Shown here in pieces: positions 7,893 to 15,530 of a DNA stretch of 34,966 nucleotides. The notes under the pieces are model-generated. The model was given only the letters and a program-made list of their open reading frames with translations, did not search any database and was not told the origin of the DNA. The number at the start of each line of letters is the position of its first letter. Within the stretch, counting starts at the first letter, position 1. The position numbers and the translations under genes were made by a program. The stretch lies in contig NZ_LMTZ01000134.1 of assembly GCF_001456025.1 (NCBI RefSeq), positions 7,133 through 42,098 of the forward strand. The letters run 5' to 3'. This stretch comes from Mastigocoleus testarum BC008. GTDB taxonomy: Bacteria > Cyanobacteriota > Cyanobacteriia > Cyanobacteriales > Nostocaceae.

Positions 7893-8564
7893 TTATTTCT
7901 CGCTTTTGATTTTTGTCGGTACCTGAATTTCACTTGCAGTACGCTCATGCATTGTTTCTTCTAAATGTTCTTTATGATGGCGTTGTTTGCTTAGTGCAGT
8001 TCTTGCTTCTTCTGAGATATTAGCGTGATTTGATATTTCTAAATCCTCACCAGCACGTCCGCGCATTGTTTCAACCAAGTGCTCTTCATCTTGGCGTGTT
8101 CCAGTCATTGCTTCGCGTGCTTTTTCTTCTATAGTCAAATCAATTTTTACACTCTTGGGTGTATCTAGTTTTAATTTGGGTAATTTCAGCTTCAAAATAC
8201 CACGTTCTAATTCTGCTTTGACTTCTCTATAATTGACAGAAACAGGTAACGGTACCACACGTCGAAATTTACCGTAGTTAAATTCTGAGCGGAACAAACC
8301 TTGTTGAGAAATATATTTTTCTTCTTTTCGTTCTCCTGCAATAGAAACGGCTTCTTCACTCACTTCAACATCTAAGTCTTGAGCATCTAAACCGGGAATT
8401 TCAGCCTGTAAGATAATATCTATATCTGTCTGTTTGATTTCAATCGCCGGTTTCCAGGCAGTATTTTCTGTATGCTTAATTTCCATTAGTTCATCAAATA
8501 GATGATTCATTTGATGTCGCAAAATATCTAAATCTTTAAGTGGTTGCCAACCAATCCAAGACAT
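7893..8564 (-). CDS. Small heat-shock protein, Hsp20/alpha-crystallin family, with long repeat tail
   Basis: ATP-independent holdase chaperone of the cytoplasm. Residues 1-40 are the short variable N-terminus. The alpha-crystallin domain covers about 38-142: WKPAIEIKQTD, ILQAEIPGLDAQDLDVEV, the F.R.V.LP stretch (FRRVVPLPVSV) and the family signature ELERGILKLKLPK. VKIDL at about 139-143 can serve as the I-x-I anchor. Usual length is 140-155 residues, while this protein has 223. The extra tail from 145 is charged and holds two degenerate repeats (EEKAREAM...EHLVETM near 146-167, SEEARTAL...EHLEETM near 185-205). Start ATG at 8564 follows AGAGGAAGGAAA, a good ribosome site. A direct-repeat promoter lies about 106 bp upstream. 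Confidence 0.93.
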   Translation of the reverse strand: MSWIGWQPLKDLDILRHQMNHLFDELMEIKHTENTAWKPAIEIKQTDIDIILQAEIPGLDAQDLDVEVSEEAVSIAGERKEEKYISQQGLFRSEFNYGKFRRVVPLPVSVNYREVKAELERGILKLKLPKLKLDTPKSVKIDLTIEEKAREAMTGTRQDEEHLVETMRGRAGEDLEISNHANISEEARTALSKQRHHKEHLEETMHERTASEIQVPTKIKSEK

Positions 8565-8653
8565 TTTCCTTCCTCTAATAATTTTTTTGCAACTGAATCG
8601 GGAGCCAAAGCAAAGATGAAGAATAATTGTTTCCTAGCATCGGCTCTATTTTT

Positions 8654-8687
8654 AGATTAAGGAAAAAATTTGGGGAAGTTGTGAGGA
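8654..8687 (-). promoter_or_regulatory. TCCTCA direct-repeat promoter of hsp20
   Basis: Read toward hsp20: TCCTCA (8687-8682), 5 bp, TCCCCA (8676-8671), 11 bp, TAATCT (8659-8654). The same spacing precedes the genes at 9338 and 13731. The layout matches activator-dependent promoters in which direct repeats with an 11-bp period replace the -35 box. Confidence 0.6.
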
Positions 8688-9008
8688 TATATCGTAATTT
8701 ATAAGATTTAAGAGTAATGGGAGAAATAAATTACCAATTATCTATTTTTCTCCGCATTGCTAAGCCTGAATGACAAAATAGTTAACAATTTGCGAGTATA
8801 TATATTAATATAAATTAACAGCTTTTATCCTTTACTTAGATTCCTGAAAACAGGGAACATCTCACATTTTGAAAAACATGTTTTCTTCTTGCGTATGAAT
8901 AAAGTCACCCTTCTGCTAACAGCTTCGCTACACTGCATAAGTAAGTAGGGAAGAAAAAAAAAGTAAACTATGTAAATAAATATAAAATATCTGTATTTTG
9001 CTCGTAGT

Positions 9009-9030
9009 AGCGCTTTAGCGCTAAAGCGCT
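9009..9030. repeat. 22-bp perfect palindrome
   Basis: AGCGCTTTAGC followed directly by its reverse complement. Flanks GTAGT and CTTAC extend the symmetry imperfectly. It resembles the short GC-cored palindromes dispersed in filamentous cyanobacterial genomes. Confidence 0.8.
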
Positions 9031-9244
9031 CTTACAAACAAGTTATGATTTTTCTTACTAACATACTTATGCCCTTTGCATACGCTGAGAACGCGCTAAA
9101 CCTTTGAGGTAGACTTCGTTAACGCGAAGGCTAAGCAATGACAACCTAAATTTTGGTAAATTTAAAAAATTGAGATACTCCTCCGAGAATATCTTGCAAA
9201 TCCTGATTTATAAAGTTAGGTGAAGTTTTATAATTTCCTGGATT

Positions 9245-9278
9245 TCCTCATATTTTCCTCAAATTTATAATATATCTT
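9245..9278 (+). promoter_or_regulatory. TCCTCA direct-repeat promoter of the DUF2949 gene
   Basis: TCCTCA (9245-9250), TATTT, TCCTCA (9256-9261), 11 bp, TATCTT (9273-9278). An alternative -10, TATAAT, is at 9266-9271. The two exact half-sites are 11 bp apart, as upstream of hsp20 and the gene at 13731. Confidence 0.65.
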
Positions 9279-9337
9279 TAACCCACTTACAGCCTAAAAC
9301 TTACAAATTAGAATCTATTTCAGATGGGGAAAGTGAA

Positions 9338-9526
9338 ATGCTATCTACAAGACAATCTGAATTCATTAGCTTTTTAGAGAAACATTTTGGTATTTCTATT
9401 GCTGCGATCGATTTAGCTTTACGAGATATTAAGGATTGTCCTAGCTTATTACCAATGACACTTTGGCAATATGGCTTAGTAAATATCTCACAGTTGGATG
9501 AAATTTTCGACTGGCTTGAAAGTTAA
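9338..9526 (+). CDS. DUF2949 small protein
   Basis: A 62-residue soluble protein matching the cyanobacterial DUF2949 family: an N-terminal helix (SEFISFLEKHFGIS), a mid helix (IAAIDLALRDI) and the hallmark LLPMTLWQYGLVNISQLDEIFDWLE. Length is normal for the family, whose function is unknown. ATG at 9338 follows GGGGAAAG at a short distance. It is a single gene with its own direct-repeat promoter about 76 bp upstream, shared in design with hsp20. That suggests a stress-related role, by inference only. Confidence 0.9.
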   Translation: MLSTRQSEFISFLEKHFGISIAAIDLALRDIKDCPSLLPMTLWQYGLVNISQLDEIFDWLES

Positions 9527-9908
9527 AAGTGCTGAAAGTAGTGAATTAATCATTAATAAAACTTCATAACTTAGCAAAAATTAAATCGATAATCAATAGT
9601 ATTTACTTGTTTAATAAATTTTATCCTTCCAAATATCTATGAGTAATTAGAATTTGGGAGGATAATGTATTGAAAAATTATCTCTCAAAATAGAATATGA
9701 CATTGCCTGAAAAATTTTCTGAAAATAGAATAGTCATAAATTAAAGTCACAAATAGATAAATTTAAAAACTAAATTAATTACATACAGTATTTTCCCTAT
9801 TAAAATTATAGAAAATATGGAAAAGTCTAGATATGTACAACTTTATACAACTATTTATAAGCAGTTTTTTATGAATAGTTTTGGTTCCCTAAGAAAAAAT
9901 CAAAGACA
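9527..9908. other. Intergenic region, nothing recognised
   Basis: About 380 bp of very AT-rich sequence between the convergent DUF2949 and permease genes. I see no ORF with a ribosome site and no strong terminator hairpin. Confidence 0.5.
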
Positions 9909-12275
9909 TCATTCTTTAGTCTTTAGTACAGCAATTAGATCCAAATCCTTCAACTGACGGCGAACTATAAACCCAGAAAGAATTGCAGTTATCACAATTA
10001 CAATTAATGCAAACCCATAACTAGTATTAGTGACAACCAAAGGAAGGCGGTAAAGTTCTGACTGGTAAGCACTGGACATCAAAGCACATAACCCAAAACC
10101 CATCATAAAACCTAAGGGAATTGCTATTAAGGTAATGATTGCTTGTTCTCCTAGCAAAATAAAAGCAATTTCAGCTTGGGTAAACCCAATAATTCGCAGC
10201 GTTGCAAGCTCGCGACTGCGTTCGGAAAGTGCAATACGGGCGGCATTGTAAACTACTCCAAAGGCTATAATGCTAGCAAATATAACCAAGACAGTGGTAA
10301 AAATACTTAAACTTCCTGCAATCGTTTCTTCAAATCTTTCAATTGCAGTTTTACGGATCGAGACACCAGCGACTGCAGGAGTTCGTTTGAGTAAACCATA
10401 AAGGCGATTAAGAATATTGTCATCAACCATCAAATAAGCACCTGAAATTGTTCCGCCTTCCCGCATTAATTGGTTGAGGGCTCCGATATCCATATATGCA
10501 GACATCCCTAGTAATTCATCAACTTTTCCCACAACTTGGACAGTGCGAATAGGTCTAGCGCCTTCCAATACTTCCACCGTTAATGATTCACCTAAATCTA
10601 CCCCTAGAGTATTTGCTAGCTGTGTTGTTAATACAACTCCATTACCAGGCAAGTTCACGGAATTTAAATCGCGGTTAATTAAACGTCTTAATTCAGCTTG
10701 AGGATTAATTCCTGTTAAAGCACTGCGATAGCTACGATGTTCAAAGCGCAGTCTCACCGCTACAGTACGAAAAGGTTCGGCATATATAACCCCAGGTAAA
10801 TGTTCGACCTCATATCTTGCTCGTGCGGGACGTGGTTCGTTGAAAACAATAGTTACATCCTCGCGCTGGACATTACGGAACTGTACGTCAATAATATGTA
10901 CCATCACATCAGAGAAATAACGTCCGACAACTAGTATGGCGACAGCCAAAGCAATTCCTAACGCAGAAAATAAAGCCTGGAATGGTTTGCGTTCAATGTT
11001 ACGTAGAATTATTCTGACGGCGGGAGAAACTAATTGTTGCAACCCTAGACGTTCTAAAAGAGTTGCTCGAAACTGTGCTGGTGGTTCGGGACGCATTGCT
11101 TCTGCTGGTGGTAAGGAAACTGCTTGTTTTACGGCAACAAAAGCTCCAAACACACCCGAACCACCGCTAATAAAAATTGACCCTAAAATCAAACCTAAGC
11201 TTGCTTCGTAGCGCAGCAAGGGAAAATTAAAAAACCTAGTGTAATTTTGGGTGACAGCTATACCAAACCACAGACCCAAAGCCGTACCGAGAAAAGCACC
11301 AAAAAAGACAATGATTAGGACAAACTTCAGATAGTGTAAACCAATACTGATATTGTTGTAACCAAAAGCTTTGAGTACTGCAATTTGGTCACGCTGGGTA
11401 CTAACTAAACGTGAAAGCAACATGTGCAACAAAAATGCTGCGATACCAAGGAAAATTGTCGGGACAAAGATTGCACTTCCTTGGAGTTGTTCGATTTCTT
11501 CGGAGAGAAAGCGGTTGGAAATTTGGTCTTCTCGATCATAAGCACCTAATCCACCATACTTCTCCAAAAGTCTATCTAATCGAAAGATTACCTCTTTTTC
11601 GTTTGTCCTTGGCATTAATGTTAACGCTACATCATTAAATGCCCCATCCATATTAAAAGCAGTACCTAAAGCCTTACGACCCATCCACAGAACACCAAAT
11701 AGTTTATCGTCAGGAAGCAAATCTCCAGCACCGCGAATTGCATAAACATACTCTGGTGAAAGTGCGATACCAACAATTTGTAACTTTTGCCAGCGTCCAT
11801 TAATTACTGCTTCAACATTATCGCCCAATTTTAGATTATTAGCTTTAGCAAAAGCTTCACTAATTAAAACCTCATCACTCTTACCCGGTTCGATATAACG
11901 TCCTTGACGAATGTATAGATCGTTGAGGATTGGTGTTTGCCGTTCTGGGATTGAAACCAGTCTACCTGTCGCTGGTTCTGAAAGCTTGGGAACATCAAGA
12001 GTTACATCAACTACGACCCTTGTATTTACCTGCATTACCCCTGGAATATCTCCAATCTTTCTGGCTAAGCTTTCTGGTGCTCGCTTTAACTGTACAAATA
12101 CCTGCGCAAAACGATAGTTATCATAGTAAGTTGTCTGGGAAAGTTGCAGAGATTCATAAGCACTCAACATACTGACAAAACTGGCAATTCCGCAAGCAAC
12201 AACTAAGGCGATTGCAATAATTTGACCGCGCCAGTGGAGAATATCTCGTAGTAGTTTTTTATCCAGGGCTTTCAT
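9909..12275 (-). CDS. ABC transporter permease with two FtsX domains
   Basis: This 788-residue membrane protein has two FtsX/MacB-type permease modules. TM1 is near residues 16-38. A large extracytoplasmic domain (about 40-265) is followed by three helices near 270-385, starting IFLGIAAFLLHMLLSRLVSTQRDQIAVLKAFGYN. A second set starts near 435 (FQALFSALGIALAVAILVVGRYF) with its own periplasmic domain and ends in three helices, including ALSERSRELATLRIIGFTQAE, the usual coupling segment after an FtsX helix. The partner ATPase lies upstream on the same strand, 79 bp away, so they form one operon. Such transporters act in lipoprotein, glycolipid or peptide export or mechanotransmission. Cyanobacterial relatives often have an HlyD-like adaptor gene in the operon; none is adjacent here. 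The substrate is unknown. Confidence 0.92.
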   Translation of the reverse strand: MKALDKKLLRDILHWRGQIIAIALVVACGIASFVSMLSAYESLQLSQTTYYDNYRFAQVFVQLKRAPESLARKIGDIPGVMQVNTRVVVDVTLDVPKLSEPATGRLVSIPERQTPILNDLYIRQGRYIEPGKSDEVLISEAFAKANNLKLGDNVEAVINGRWQKLQIVGIALSPEYVYAIRGAGDLLPDDKLFGVLWMGRKALGTAFNMDGAFNDVALTLMPRTNEKEVIFRLDRLLEKYGGLGAYDREDQISNRFLSEEIEQLQGSAIFVPTIFLGIAAFLLHMLLSRLVSTQRDQIAVLKAFGYNNISIGLHYLKFVLIIVFFGAFLGTALGLWFGIAVTQNYTRFFNFPLLRYEASLGLILGSIFISGGSGVFGAFVAVKQAVSLPPAEAMRPEPPAQFRATLLERLGLQQLVSPAVRIILRNIERKPFQALFSALGIALAVAILVVGRYFSDVMVHIIDVQFRNVQREDVTIVFNEPRPARARYEVEHLPGVIYAEPFRTVAVRLRFEHRSYRSALTGINPQAELRRLINRDLNSVNLPGNGVVLTTQLANTLGVDLGESLTVEVLEGARPIRTVQVVGKVDELLGMSAYMDIGALNQLMREGGTISGAYLMVDDNILNRLYGLLKRTPAVAGVSIRKTAIERFEETIAGSLSIFTTVLVIFASIIAFGVVYNAARIALSERSRELATLRIIGFTQAEIAFILLGEQAIITLIAIPLGFMMGFGLCALMSSAYQSELYRLPLVVTNTSYGFALIVIVITAILSGFIVRRQLKDLDLIAVLKTKE

Positions 12276-12354
12276 TAAATTACGAAAATAGTCCCTAAAG
12301 TTTTAATCTTTTCCGTTCCAGGTTTCCTGTTCCCCAAGCCATCATCTTTAAAAA

Positions 12355-13086
12355 TCACCATTCCAGTTCTTCAGGTTTTACCTTTGCTTGATTGCAATGA
12401 ATACTGGTAATCTCACCACTACGCATAGTTATAACCCGATCTGCCATTGCTGCAATTCCAGCATTATGGGTAATTACTGCTGTCGTGGTTCCAAGTTCTC
12501 GGTTCACCCGTTCTAATGCATCCAACACTAGTTTACCTGTTTGGAAATCAAGGGCTCCAGTAGGTTCGTCACATAGTAAAACCTCTGGACGTTTAGCGAT
12601 CGCGCGGGCGATCGCTACCCTTTGTTGTTCTCCTCCGGACATCTGGGATGGAAAATGATTTAGACGTTCCTCCAAACCTACAAGTTCTAGTGCTTCTTCC
12701 GGAAGCATGGGATTTGAGGCAATTTCGGTAACAAGAGCAACATTTTCCCGTGCGGTAAGACTGGGAATCAGATTGTAAAACTGAAAAATAAAACCCACGC
12801 ATTCGCGCCGAAAGCGAGTTAGCACCGCATCATTAGCATCTGTGAGGTCACGTTGGTGAAAGAAAACGTAACCACTAGAAGGTATATCTAGTCCCCCAAT
12901 AATGTTAAGTAAAGTTGACTTACCACTTCCGGAAGGTCCTAGTAGGACTACTAATTCCCCTTCATAAAGATCGAGGTTAACTGAGTGGAGCGCCTGCACT
13001 TCCACTTCACCCATGCGATAAACCTTAGTGATTTCTTGGATATGAAAAATTACTTTTGGTGGCGAATTTGCAATAACATTTTGCAT
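12355..13086 (-). CDS. ABC transporter ATP-binding protein, LolD/MacB/DevA type
   Basis: This 243-residue ATPase powers the FtsX-type permease encoded downstream. Visible motifs: Walker A GPSGSGKST (50-58), Q-loop FQFYNL (about 101-106), signature SGGEQQRVAIARA (150-162), Walker B VLLCDEPTGALD (169-180) and switch His207 (VITHN). The length and FQFYNLIP segment fit the MacB/LolD subfamily. All catalytic residues are present. The start ATG at 13086 has only weak Shine-Dalgarno support. The 79-bp gap to the permease holds a TTCCTGTTCCCC-like short repeat common in cyanobacteria. The upstream gap holds a relic IS end (13169-13203), so the operon promoter must lie close to or within about 120 bp. 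Confidence 0.95.
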   Translation of the reverse strand: MQNVIANSPPKVIFHIQEITKVYRMGEVEVQALHSVNLDLYEGELVVLLGPSGSGKSTLLNIIGGLDIPSSGYVFFHQRDLTDANDAVLTRFRRECVGFIFQFYNLIPSLTARENVALVTEIASNPMLPEEALELVGLEERLNHFPSQMSGGEQQRVAIARAIAKRPEVLLCDEPTGALDFQTGKLVLDALERVNRELGTTTAVITHNAGIAAMADRVITMRSGEITSIHCNQAKVKPEELEW

Positions 13087-13168
13087 TTACTGAAATTTCT
13101 GTGAAGTCAAAATCCAAAATCTTCCTTTAGATCTTAATATAGGAAAATTACGTGGATTTGTTGAACTA

Positions 13169-13203
13169 AGAATCTCCGTCCTTATAGGACGGCAGAGTGT
13201 CAA
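13169..13203 (+). mobile_element. Solo right end of an IS200/IS605 element (relic)
   Basis: The sequence AGAATCTCCGTCC, loop TTATA, GGACGG, then AGAGTGTCAA repeats the design of the right end at 4599-4630. It has a GAATC lead-in, a hairpin (6-bp CCGTCC/GGACGG stem) and a terminal GTGTCAA. No tnpB and no left-end hairpin accompany it, so it is a remnant or a minimal non-autonomous unit. Confidence 0.7.
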
Positions 13204-13209
13204 AAAATA

Positions 13210-13731
13210 CTATTTTTGAGATACGCCCTGTCGTTCTGGTAGTAATTTTTTCTGAGCTAGATATTCATGAAGTTCTTTTGGCTTAACTTGACACAAATCT
13301 TTAGCTAACTCAAATAATCTAAGATTTTTAGGTAATATGGGTACGACAATGTCTCGCATCAATCCTAAAATTCGGTGTTCGGCAATCAAAAGTAAATGCC
13401 CAGTTTTATAAACCCGAATTAAACTAAAAATTTGGTTAGAAATATTTTGAGCAAAGCGCCGTTCAAATTCAACCATATGATTTTCACGATGGTCATCATA
13501 GCTATGGGCTCGAGCCCCTGCACCACGATTCCGTCCGGTTTTAGTATTTGCCCAAAGTTCTTGACCCGGTAGTTTTTTCGTTGGATTATGTAAAGTTTCC
13601 CGTTCGATCAAATTTGGTCCAAAATCATTATCAACTAATTCTTCTAGTTCCAAAGTCAAAAATCTTGCCTTTGTACTATCAATTACTGCAACGAGAAATC
13701 TTGTGCTTTCGAGCGATGTATTAACGTTCAT
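13210..13731 (-). CDS. Host-attachment protein family (PF10116-like)
   Basis: This 173-residue soluble protein resembles the family named for an Agrobacterium host-attachment protein. It has an N-terminal strand FLVAVIDSTKARFLTLE, a variable basic loop (residues 55-80, GRNRGAGARAHSYDDHRE) and a helix FERRFAQNISNQIFSLI. The core HLLLIAEHRILGLMRDIV and the C-terminal LAKDLCQVKPKELHEYL follow. The fold is thought to resemble the central domain of eRF1. The biochemical role is unsettled and the family name should not be read as evidence of symbiosis. The start ATG is at 13731 and no strong ribosome site is visible. A direct-repeat promoter lies about 207 bp upstream, shared in design with hsp20. 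Confidence 0.8.
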   Translation of the reverse strand: MNVNTSLESTRFLVAVIDSTKARFLTLELEELVDNDFGPNLIERETLHNPTKKLPGQELWANTKTGRNRGAGARAHSYDDHRENHMVEFERRFAQNISNQIFSLIRVYKTGHLLLIAEHRILGLMRDIVVPILPKNLRLFELAKDLCQVKPKELHEYLAQKKLLPERQGVSQK

Positions 13732-14095
13732 TTTTCGTATAGCTTCTATGAAACGATACCGCTTGATTCTGAATTTATGAGAGTTTACATTGATGGGAAT
13801 TTACGCTTTCATTCATCAGCAAGATTGAGGTTTGTGACTAAAAATAGACTCTAAAATATATTTACTTTGCACAAGCCTTTTTAGAAATCTGCTTTTAAAG
13901 GCGTAAGTCCCGTTTATTTTAAGATTAGAAAATAAATATGAGGAAATCGTGAGGAAAATGTTGTCAACAAAAGTTTAAAGAGAGATACAGCACTTTGTAA
14001 GTAGATGAGGTGCATTCCCCCTGCTCCCTACTCCCTTGCATTATAAAGATATTAGGTGTACCTCACTTAGATGAAATCGGCTGTAAATTTATTTC
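13732..14095. other. Intergenic leader region
   Basis: About 360 bp holding the long presumed 5' leader of the host-attachment-family gene, its direct-repeat promoter and a CCCTGCTCCCTACTCCC low-complexity stretch near 14018-14036. A GCGTAAGTCC motif (13901-13910) also occurs, inverted, at about 19773-19782. No ORF was supported. Confidence 0.5.
13922..13955 (-). promoter_or_regulatory. TCCTCA direct-repeat promoter of the host-attachment-family gene
   Basis: Read leftward: TCCTCA (13955-13950), CGATT, TCCTCA (13944-13939), 11 bp, TAATCT (13927-13922). TAATCT and the following AAAAT-rich bases match the hsp20 site at identical spacing. Confidence 0.65.
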
Positions 14096-15352
14096 TTAGC
14101 TGTATATAAAAAAAGCTGTAATTAAACTCAACCCCAATGCACCCAACAAAATAGTTGCACACCATCGAGCTAAAAACACTCCACCAATAAATGAAGCTAG
14201 CAAAGCTTTGACAACTGTATTCACCGTTGCAGCTATTAGAATTCCCGTCGCTCCAATTGGAAGAGGTAAGTTTCCTCGAGTAGCTTGTGCCAAAGATAAA
14301 CTCACTGCATCTACATCTGCTATTCCCGAAATTGCTGAGAGCGCATAGATACCCGTATTTCCAAACCAGCTTTGAGCTACACGAACAAGGACAAATAAAA
14401 TGCTCAGAACCACAGCAAAACCGAAAGCTGCTCCCAATTCGACTGGATTATTTAGCTTTAACTGTGCTGATGATGGGTTTTGCTCAACTCGAGTTGCAAT
14501 CACAACTGACGCTATAAGGGGAACTATTGCTAATAAAGCTACTGGAGCCGTAAGCCAAGGGAGTAAAGCAGGATTGACAACTCCAACTTCAATTAGTAAA
14601 CGAACAGCCATAGTAGCAGCAGCAAGAGAAATACCCGCACCCAGTAAAGCAAAATTTCCTTTTTCCTTGCGCGCCATTCTTCCGTAGGCGACCGTAACTG
14701 CTGTGGATGAGACTAATCCACCAACGATCGCAGTCGCAAGCAAACCAATGCGACTCCCAAAGATTCGCATTGTAAAGTAGCCAATATAAGAAATACCTGC
14801 AATTAACAGTACCAACCAACCAATCGTCCGAGGATTCAATGCTTCCCAAGGACCAATATTACTATTGGGAAGTAGAGGAAGTGCAACTGCTGCAACTATC
14901 AATAGTTGTAATGTGGCAATTAGTTCTCGTCGATCTAGTTTTCTCAGAATTCGGTGTAATTCCCGTTTATATCCTAGCAATGCCGCCAAAATAACAGAAC
15001 CTGCAACGGCTTCACTCTCAAAACCACTTACAGCTAATGCACCTAAAACAAACGTAATTAATAAAGATAATTCAGTTGTGATCCCAAAATCCTGGGTATC
15101 TTTGACAGTCATCACGTAAGACACAGCAACCATTAGCGCTAGACCAAAAAATGTCACCGCTAGGAAACCTGCACCAAACTTTTCTCCTAAAAGGGCTGAT
15201 ATACCGCCAAATAACCCTATGGATGCAAAGCTCCTCACCCCTGCAACCCGCCAACCTGTGGGACTTTTTCGGCTTTTCCAACCGCGTTCCATACCGATAA
15301 TAAGACCCACAGCAAGGGCGAGCGCTAGCCTAAATGCAGTTATAGTATTCAT
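14096..15352 (-). CDS. MgtC/SapB-DUF4010 membrane protein
   Basis: This 418-residue polytopic membrane protein has an N-terminal MgtC-like region (residues 1-140) with the conserved ALALAVGLIIGMERGWK and GVRSFASIGLFGG segments. A DUF4010 region (about 170-418) follows, with GLLATAIVGGLVSSTAVTVAYGRMA and a final ISGIADVDAVSLSLAQ segment. About 11-12 membrane helices are visible. MgtC proteins are linked to Mg2+ limitation and membrane energetics, and the longer MgtC-DUF4010 forms are poorly studied. ATG at 15352 has a weak ribosome site. A 10-bp inverted repeat (15372-15394) lies just upstream, and a 36-aa membrane ORF begins 178 bp upstream on the same strand, so the two may form an operon. 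Confidence 0.9.
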   Translation of the reverse strand: MNTITAFRLALALAVGLIIGMERGWKSRKSPTGWRVAGVRSFASIGLFGGISALLGEKFGAGFLAVTFFGLALMVAVSYVMTVKDTQDFGITTELSLLITFVLGALAVSGFESEAVAGSVILAALLGYKRELHRILRKLDRRELIATLQLLIVAAVALPLLPNSNIGPWEALNPRTIGWLVLLIAGISYIGYFTMRIFGSRIGLLATAIVGGLVSSTAVTVAYGRMARKEKGNFALLGAGISLAAATMAVRLLIEVGVVNPALLPWLTAPVALLAIVPLIASVVIATRVEQNPSSAQLKLNNPVELGAAFGFAVVLSILFVLVRVAQSWFGNTGIYALSAISGIADVDAVSLSLAQATRGNLPLPIGATGILIAATVNTVVKALLASFIGGVFLARWCATILLGALGLSLITAFFIYS

Positions 15353-15371
15353 TTTTTACGACCAATTAAGC

Positions 15372-15394
15372 GGTTAATTAATAGTTAATTAACC
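15372..15394. promoter_or_regulatory. Inverted repeat before the MgtC-like gene (possible operator)
   Basis: Perfect 10-bp arms (GGTTAATTAA and its complement) are separated by TAG. The repeat is centred about 31 bp upstream of the MgtC-like start, between it and the small ORF. It could be an operator or an mRNA hairpin controlling translation. Confidence 0.45.
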
Positions 15395-15404
15395 CTCAGT
15401 CATG

Positions 15405-15432
15405 ATTAAAAAACTGGGATTAAAAAACTGGG
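15405..15432. repeat. 14-bp tandem duplication
   Basis: ATTAAAAAACTGGG occurs twice head to tail. The stop codon of the 36-aa ORF (15420-15422) lies in the second unit. Confidence 0.85.
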
Positions 15433-15530
15433 ATTGCAGTTATAGCCAGTATTAGCAAAACTAACAGAATCAACACGCTTATTTTGAGAGTTATATGTTT
15501 AATTACATCGGATACTGAAATATCAAACAT
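15420..15530 (-). CDS. 36-aa single-span membrane microprotein
   Basis: A short ORF with a strong ribosome site: GGAGG ends 7 bases before ATG at 15528-15530. The product is MFDISVSDVIKHITLKIS, then a continuous hydrophobic run of about 15 residues (VLILLVLLILAITAI) ending in PVF. It is a predicted one-helix inner-membrane peptide with a short polar N-terminus. It lies upstream of, and on the same strand as, the MgtC-like gene with a 67-bp gap. Salmonella MgtR is a similarly sized one-helix peptide that controls MgtC. The size and setting are alike, but sequence homology is not claimed. Alternatives are a general small stress peptide or a translated leader. Confidence 0.6.
   Translation of the reverse strand: MFDISVSDVIKHITLKISVLILLVLLILAITAIPVF

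Larger units (their letters stand above)
8565..9337. other. 770-bp intergenic region with divergent promoters and palindromes
   Basis: It separates hsp20 (leftward) from the DUF2949 gene (rightward). It holds a direct-repeat promoter for each, a 12-bp palindrome AAAACATGTTTT (8873-8884), a 22-bp palindrome (9009-9030) and a degenerate repeat with CTTCG/CGAAG arms near 9115-9131. No convincing ORF was found. Confidence 0.6.

Noticed and set aside
11411..11638. Plus-strand ORFs opposite the permease gene
   Set aside because: They are antisense shadows of a strongly coding minus-strand gene and have no recognisable domain or ribosome site.
14020..14040. Short C/T-rich repeat as a possible CRISPR unit
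   Set aside because: CCCTGCTCCC-type simple repeats lack spacers and regular repeat length; no CRISPR array is present in the window.
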